Source of the DNA: UBA4717 sp002404395
GTDB taxonomy: Bacteria; Bacillota; Clostridia; Oscillospirales; CAG-272
Reading direction: 5' to 3'
Length of the DNA stretch: 34,879 nucleotides
Assembly: GCA_937902275.1 (NCBI GenBank)
Contig: CALFNW010000150.1
Span: 1 to 34,879, forward strand
Part shown: positions 32,668 through 34,879 of the stretch, piece by piece
Layout: each line of letters begins with the position of its first letter
How positions within the stretch are numbered: position 1 is the first letter of the stretch
Notes under the pieces: generated by a model
Databases searched by the model: none
What the model was told of the DNA's origin: nothing
The model's input: the letters and a program-made list of their open reading frames with translations, nothing else
Translations under genes and position numbers: made by a program

Positions 32668-33246
32668 ATGAAAATAAGCGGGATCTTAATCGGACGTCTG
32701 ATAAAAAAACTGCTTATGACGGCGGTGCTCGCCGTCATAATTGCCGTATCGCTCTGTGCCTGCGGCTCAAAGGCCGATGTGAGCAAGCTTTTATCGTTCA
32801 GCTCGGGTGCGCCGGAGTATGACGTTGAGCTTGCTTTCGGAGGATACAAGTATCCTATGCGGCTGTCGCTGGAAGCCGAGCCTGCAAACGGCGGAGCGCG
32901 CAACTGTCGCGCAAAGCTTTGCGACGGAGTGCTTGACGGAATTGAATTTTTGATGTCAGGCGGGAATATCAGTATGAAAAGCGGCGAATATGAGTTCGCG
33001 CTTGACCCGAAAGAATCGCCTGCAATGTATGCGCTTTTCGGCGCGTTTGCCCTTGACGAGAGCGATTTTTCGGGTGTAGTTTCCGATAAGGAAAGCAATA
33101 CATACACGGCACGCTTTGAAAATGACGCGATATATGAGATCGCGCTTGACGGTGAAAGCTATGCGCCGTTAAGAATGAAGATCATTGCGGCAGACGCGGA
33201 ATACGATGTGTTTTTCGGCAGCGGAGCGCCGCGTTCGGAGATCTGA
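32668..33246 (+). CDS. Predicted small lipoprotein
   Basis: A 192-residue exported protein with a lipoprotein signal peptide: basic start, hydrophobic stretch 15-29 and lipobox LCAC with C32 as the lipidated residue. The mature part is beta-rich (YDVELAFGGYKYPMRLSLEAE, split by short turns) with no domain I recognise; it loosely recalls outer-leaflet lipoproteins of the DUF-type found in gut Clostridia. GGAGGG at 32658-32663 gives the start. It lies 73 nt after the membrane-protein gene and 43 nt before alanine racemase, on the same strand. Confidence 0.72.
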   Translation: MKISGILIGRLIKKLLMTAVLAVIIAVSLCACGSKADVSKLLSFSSGAPEYDVELAFGGYKYPMRLSLEAEPANGGARNCRAKLCDGVLDGIEFLMSGGNISMKSGEYEFALDPKESPAMYALFGAFALDESDFSGVVSDKESNTYTARFENDAIYEIALDGESYAPLRMKIIAADAEYDVFFGSGAPRSEI

Positions 33247-33271
33247 GCGGACATGAATGATATTATGATTT

Positions 33272-33286
33272 GCCGTTTTAAGCGGC
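33272..33286 (+). repeat. Mini-hairpin before alr
   Basis: GCCGTT/AGCGGC with a TTA loop and one G-T pair, 4 nt before the first possible ATG (33290). It is a weaker member of the start-proximal hairpin group. Confidence 0.35.
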
Positions 33287-33289
33287 GGG

Positions 33290-34480
33290 ATGAGTTTGAT
33301 AATGGAAAGTGAAATCACGGGAATACTCGAACATGATCTGCACGGCCGCAGATTTAAGGTTTTTGCGGAGATAGATCTCGGGGCACTGAAACGAAATTAT
33401 ATAAAAATTGCGCAGACCGTCAGAGCACGTAAGCCTGACGCTGGAATAATTCCCGTGATAAAGGCGGACGCTTACGGTCATGGGGCGGTGCGGGTAATGC
33501 TTGCGCTGATCGAGTGCGGAGCCAGATGCTTTGCTGTTTCATCGATCCCCGAGGCGCTTGAGCTTCGCGGCGCGCTTGCCGATAATCGGATATCAGAAAA
33601 AGTCGATATTCTGATACTTGGGTTTTCTCAGGAGACCGACGCCGATCTGCTTGCAAAATACGATCTGATACAGACGGTTTTCTCGCTTGATTATGCAAAA
33701 AAGCTTAATGATTCCGCCGCCGCGCTCGGCGTGGATATACGTATACATGTCAAGCTTGATACCGGTATGAACCGACTCGGTTTTTCCGCAAAGCACGTTG
33801 ATGAAAGCGTCGGAGAAATCAAGGAGGCGCTTGCGCTCGGACATTTGAAGGCGGAGGGCATATTCTCGCACTATGCCTGTGCGGACGAAGCGGAAAGCGG
33901 ACTTACCGAGATTCAGAACGCGCGTTTTTCCGAAATGCTTTCAAAGCTTGCAGCTGAGGGCATAGCTTTTAAAACGCGGCACATATGCAACAGTGCCGCC
34001 GCGATCCGTGATATGGGCGATATATATGACGCAGTAAGACCGGGGATAATTCTCTACGGTCTCATGCCTTCCGATGAATTTTCGGAACTGAAGCTTGAAT
34101 CGGTCATGCGTCTGAAGTCCTGCATTGCACATATTCACGAACTTGAAGCCGGAGATACGGTAAGCTACGGTGCGGAATTTACCGCACCTGAAAAAATGCG
34201 TATCGCAACGATCCCGATCGGTTATGCCGACGGATTTATACGCGCCTACAAGAGCGCATCGCTCAAGGTGCGAGGCAACCGTGTACCGATTATCGGTCGG
34301 ATATGCATGGATCAATGCATGATAGACATTACCGATACCGATGCCGATTACGGTGACGAAGTGACGATTTTTGATTCTCCGGAAGAGGTTGAAGCGCTTG
34401 CGCGGTGTGCCGGCACGATAGGCTACGAAGTGCTTTGTCTGGTCGGCAAGCGTGTGCCTAGGGTATGTGTTGAGTCCTGA
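33290..34480 (+). CDS. alr: Alanine racemase
   Basis: A PLP enzyme that makes D-alanine for peptidoglycan. The frame gives 396 residues: the TIM barrel with the PLP lysine in VIKADAYGHG (K58), then the C-terminal beta domain with the catalytic tyrosine in SYGAEF (Y293), IPIGYADGF and RICMDQCMIDIT. Both ATG 33290 and ATG 33302 are possible; neither has a clear ribosome site, and the family core begins at AEIDLGAL (26-33). It comes after a lipoprotein gene and 56 nt before acetate kinase, so these may be co-transcribed. Confidence 0.95.
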   Translation: MSLIMESEITGILEHDLHGRRFKVFAEIDLGALKRNYIKIAQTVRARKPDAGIIPVIKADAYGHGAVRVMLALIECGARCFAVSSIPEALELRGALADNRISEKVDILILGFSQETDADLLAKYDLIQTVFSLDYAKKLNDSAAALGVDIRIHVKLDTGMNRLGFSAKHVDESVGEIKEALALGHLKAEGIFSHYACADEAESGLTEIQNARFSEMLSKLAAEGIAFKTRHICNSAAAIRDMGDIYDAVRPGIILYGLMPSDEFSELKLESVMRLKSCIAHIHELEAGDTVSYGAEFTAPEKMRIATIPIGYADGFIRAYKSASLKVRGNRVPIIGRICMDQCMIDITDTDADYGDEVTIFDSPEEVEALARCAGTIGYEVLCLVGKRVPRVCVES

Positions 34481-34536
34481 TATGAAAATTGCCGGTTGAT
34501 TTATTGGCGTCTATATGGTGCGAAAGGAAAATTAAA

Positions 34537-34879
34537 ATGAAAGTACTTGTAGTAAATGCGGGAAGTTCATCGCTCAAATATCAGCTTTTTGATACCGAGA
34601 GCAAAAATGTGCTTGCAAAAGGCAACTGCGATCGTATCGGGATCGACGGTTTGCTGACTCATAAGGTTCCCGGGAAGGCTCCGTTTGAGCTGAAGGTGGA
34701 CATGAAAAATCACACCGATGCGATACGCGTGCTCGTGAAAACATTGTGTTCAAAAGATCACGGATGCATCAAGGACATGAGCGAGATCGAAGCGGTAGGA
34801 CACCGGATCGTGCACGGGGGAGCGTTTTTGAAGGAAAGCGTGCTTGTGGATGACGAGGTGATAGAAAAGCTGAAAGCCT
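34537..34879 (+). CDS. ackA: Acetate kinase, 5' part (runs off the window)
   Basis: The visible 114 codons encode the N-terminus of acetate kinase, which makes acetyl phosphate from acetate and ATP or, in fermentation, ATP from acetyl phosphate. The diagnostic VVNAGSSSLKYQLF (5-18), with N7 and the phosphate-binding loop, and GHRIVHGG in the last third are present. AAAGGAAA at 34523-34530 precedes the ATG. The frame is intact to the window end, so the missing C-terminal two thirds should lie beyond it. Confidence 0.95.
   Translation, partial: MKVLVVNAGSSSLKYQLFDTESKNVLAKGNCDRIGIDGLLTHKVPGKAPFELKVDMKNHTDAIRVLVKTLCSKDHGCIKDMSEIEAVGHRIVHGGAFLKESVLVDDEVIEKLKA

Overview
The window reads as chromosomal DNA of a Clostridia-type Firmicute, most likely an uncultured gut Oscillospirales/Ruminococcaceae relative. 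This is an inference from typical AGGAGG ribosome sites, frequent TTG starts, near-consensus sigma-A promoters, NifS/NifU without an isc operon, PFL(UPF0210)+ACT and TypA/YchF housekeeping genes, and GC-rich mini-hairpins next to gene starts. No rRNA, tRNA, CRISPR array, prophage or complete insertion sequence was found.

Layout. 1-2415: a ThuA-like gene and a Gfo/Idh/MocA dehydrogenase separated by an unusual structured spacer with two identical 22-bp repeats. 2679-6228: ychF, rnhA, then the iron-sulfur pair nifS-nifU, closed by a terminator. 6574-19007: the centrepiece, a 12-kb single-strand operon with its own promoter and terminator. It encodes a 1009-residue carbohydrate-binding-module/solute-binding protein, two complete pairs of sugar ABC permeases, a secreted NHL-TPR-Yip1 membrane protein and a 1008-residue exported DUF5696-like protein; it has no ATPase gene. 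19151-20073: a rhamnulose-1-phosphate aldolase gene under a perfect-consensus promoter. 20420-21340: a DMT exporter on the minus strand, then an FAD/Rieske oxidoreductase overlapping a tocopherol-cyclase-like gene, which converges on an SPFH protein with three zinc ribbons. 25030-26545: trmO and a DNA-alkylation-repair gene, divergent from promoters that share their -35 region. 26687-29290: typA and a YjjG-type phosphatase. 29296-30074: an XRE repressor gene and a zinc-ribbon/TM2 gene separated by three copies of a 19-bp operator. 30177-31813: a UPF0210/PFL gene with its ACT partner. 32052-34879: two small membrane or lipoprotein genes, alanine racemase, and the 5' end of acetate kinase running off the window.

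How it fits together. The large operon looks like a glycan-uptake system: the solute-binding protein carries two beta-sandwich modules and could tether to or recognise a polymer, the NHL-TPR-Yip1 and DUF5696 proteins would act at or outside the membrane, and two permease pairs would import products using an ATPase encoded elsewhere. The adjacent RhaD-like aldolase makes a deoxysugar-containing glycan a reasonable but unproven guess. The best candidate for an undescribed system is this operon. The best regulatory novelties are the triple operator at 29569-29644 and the structured repeat spacer at 1197-1352.
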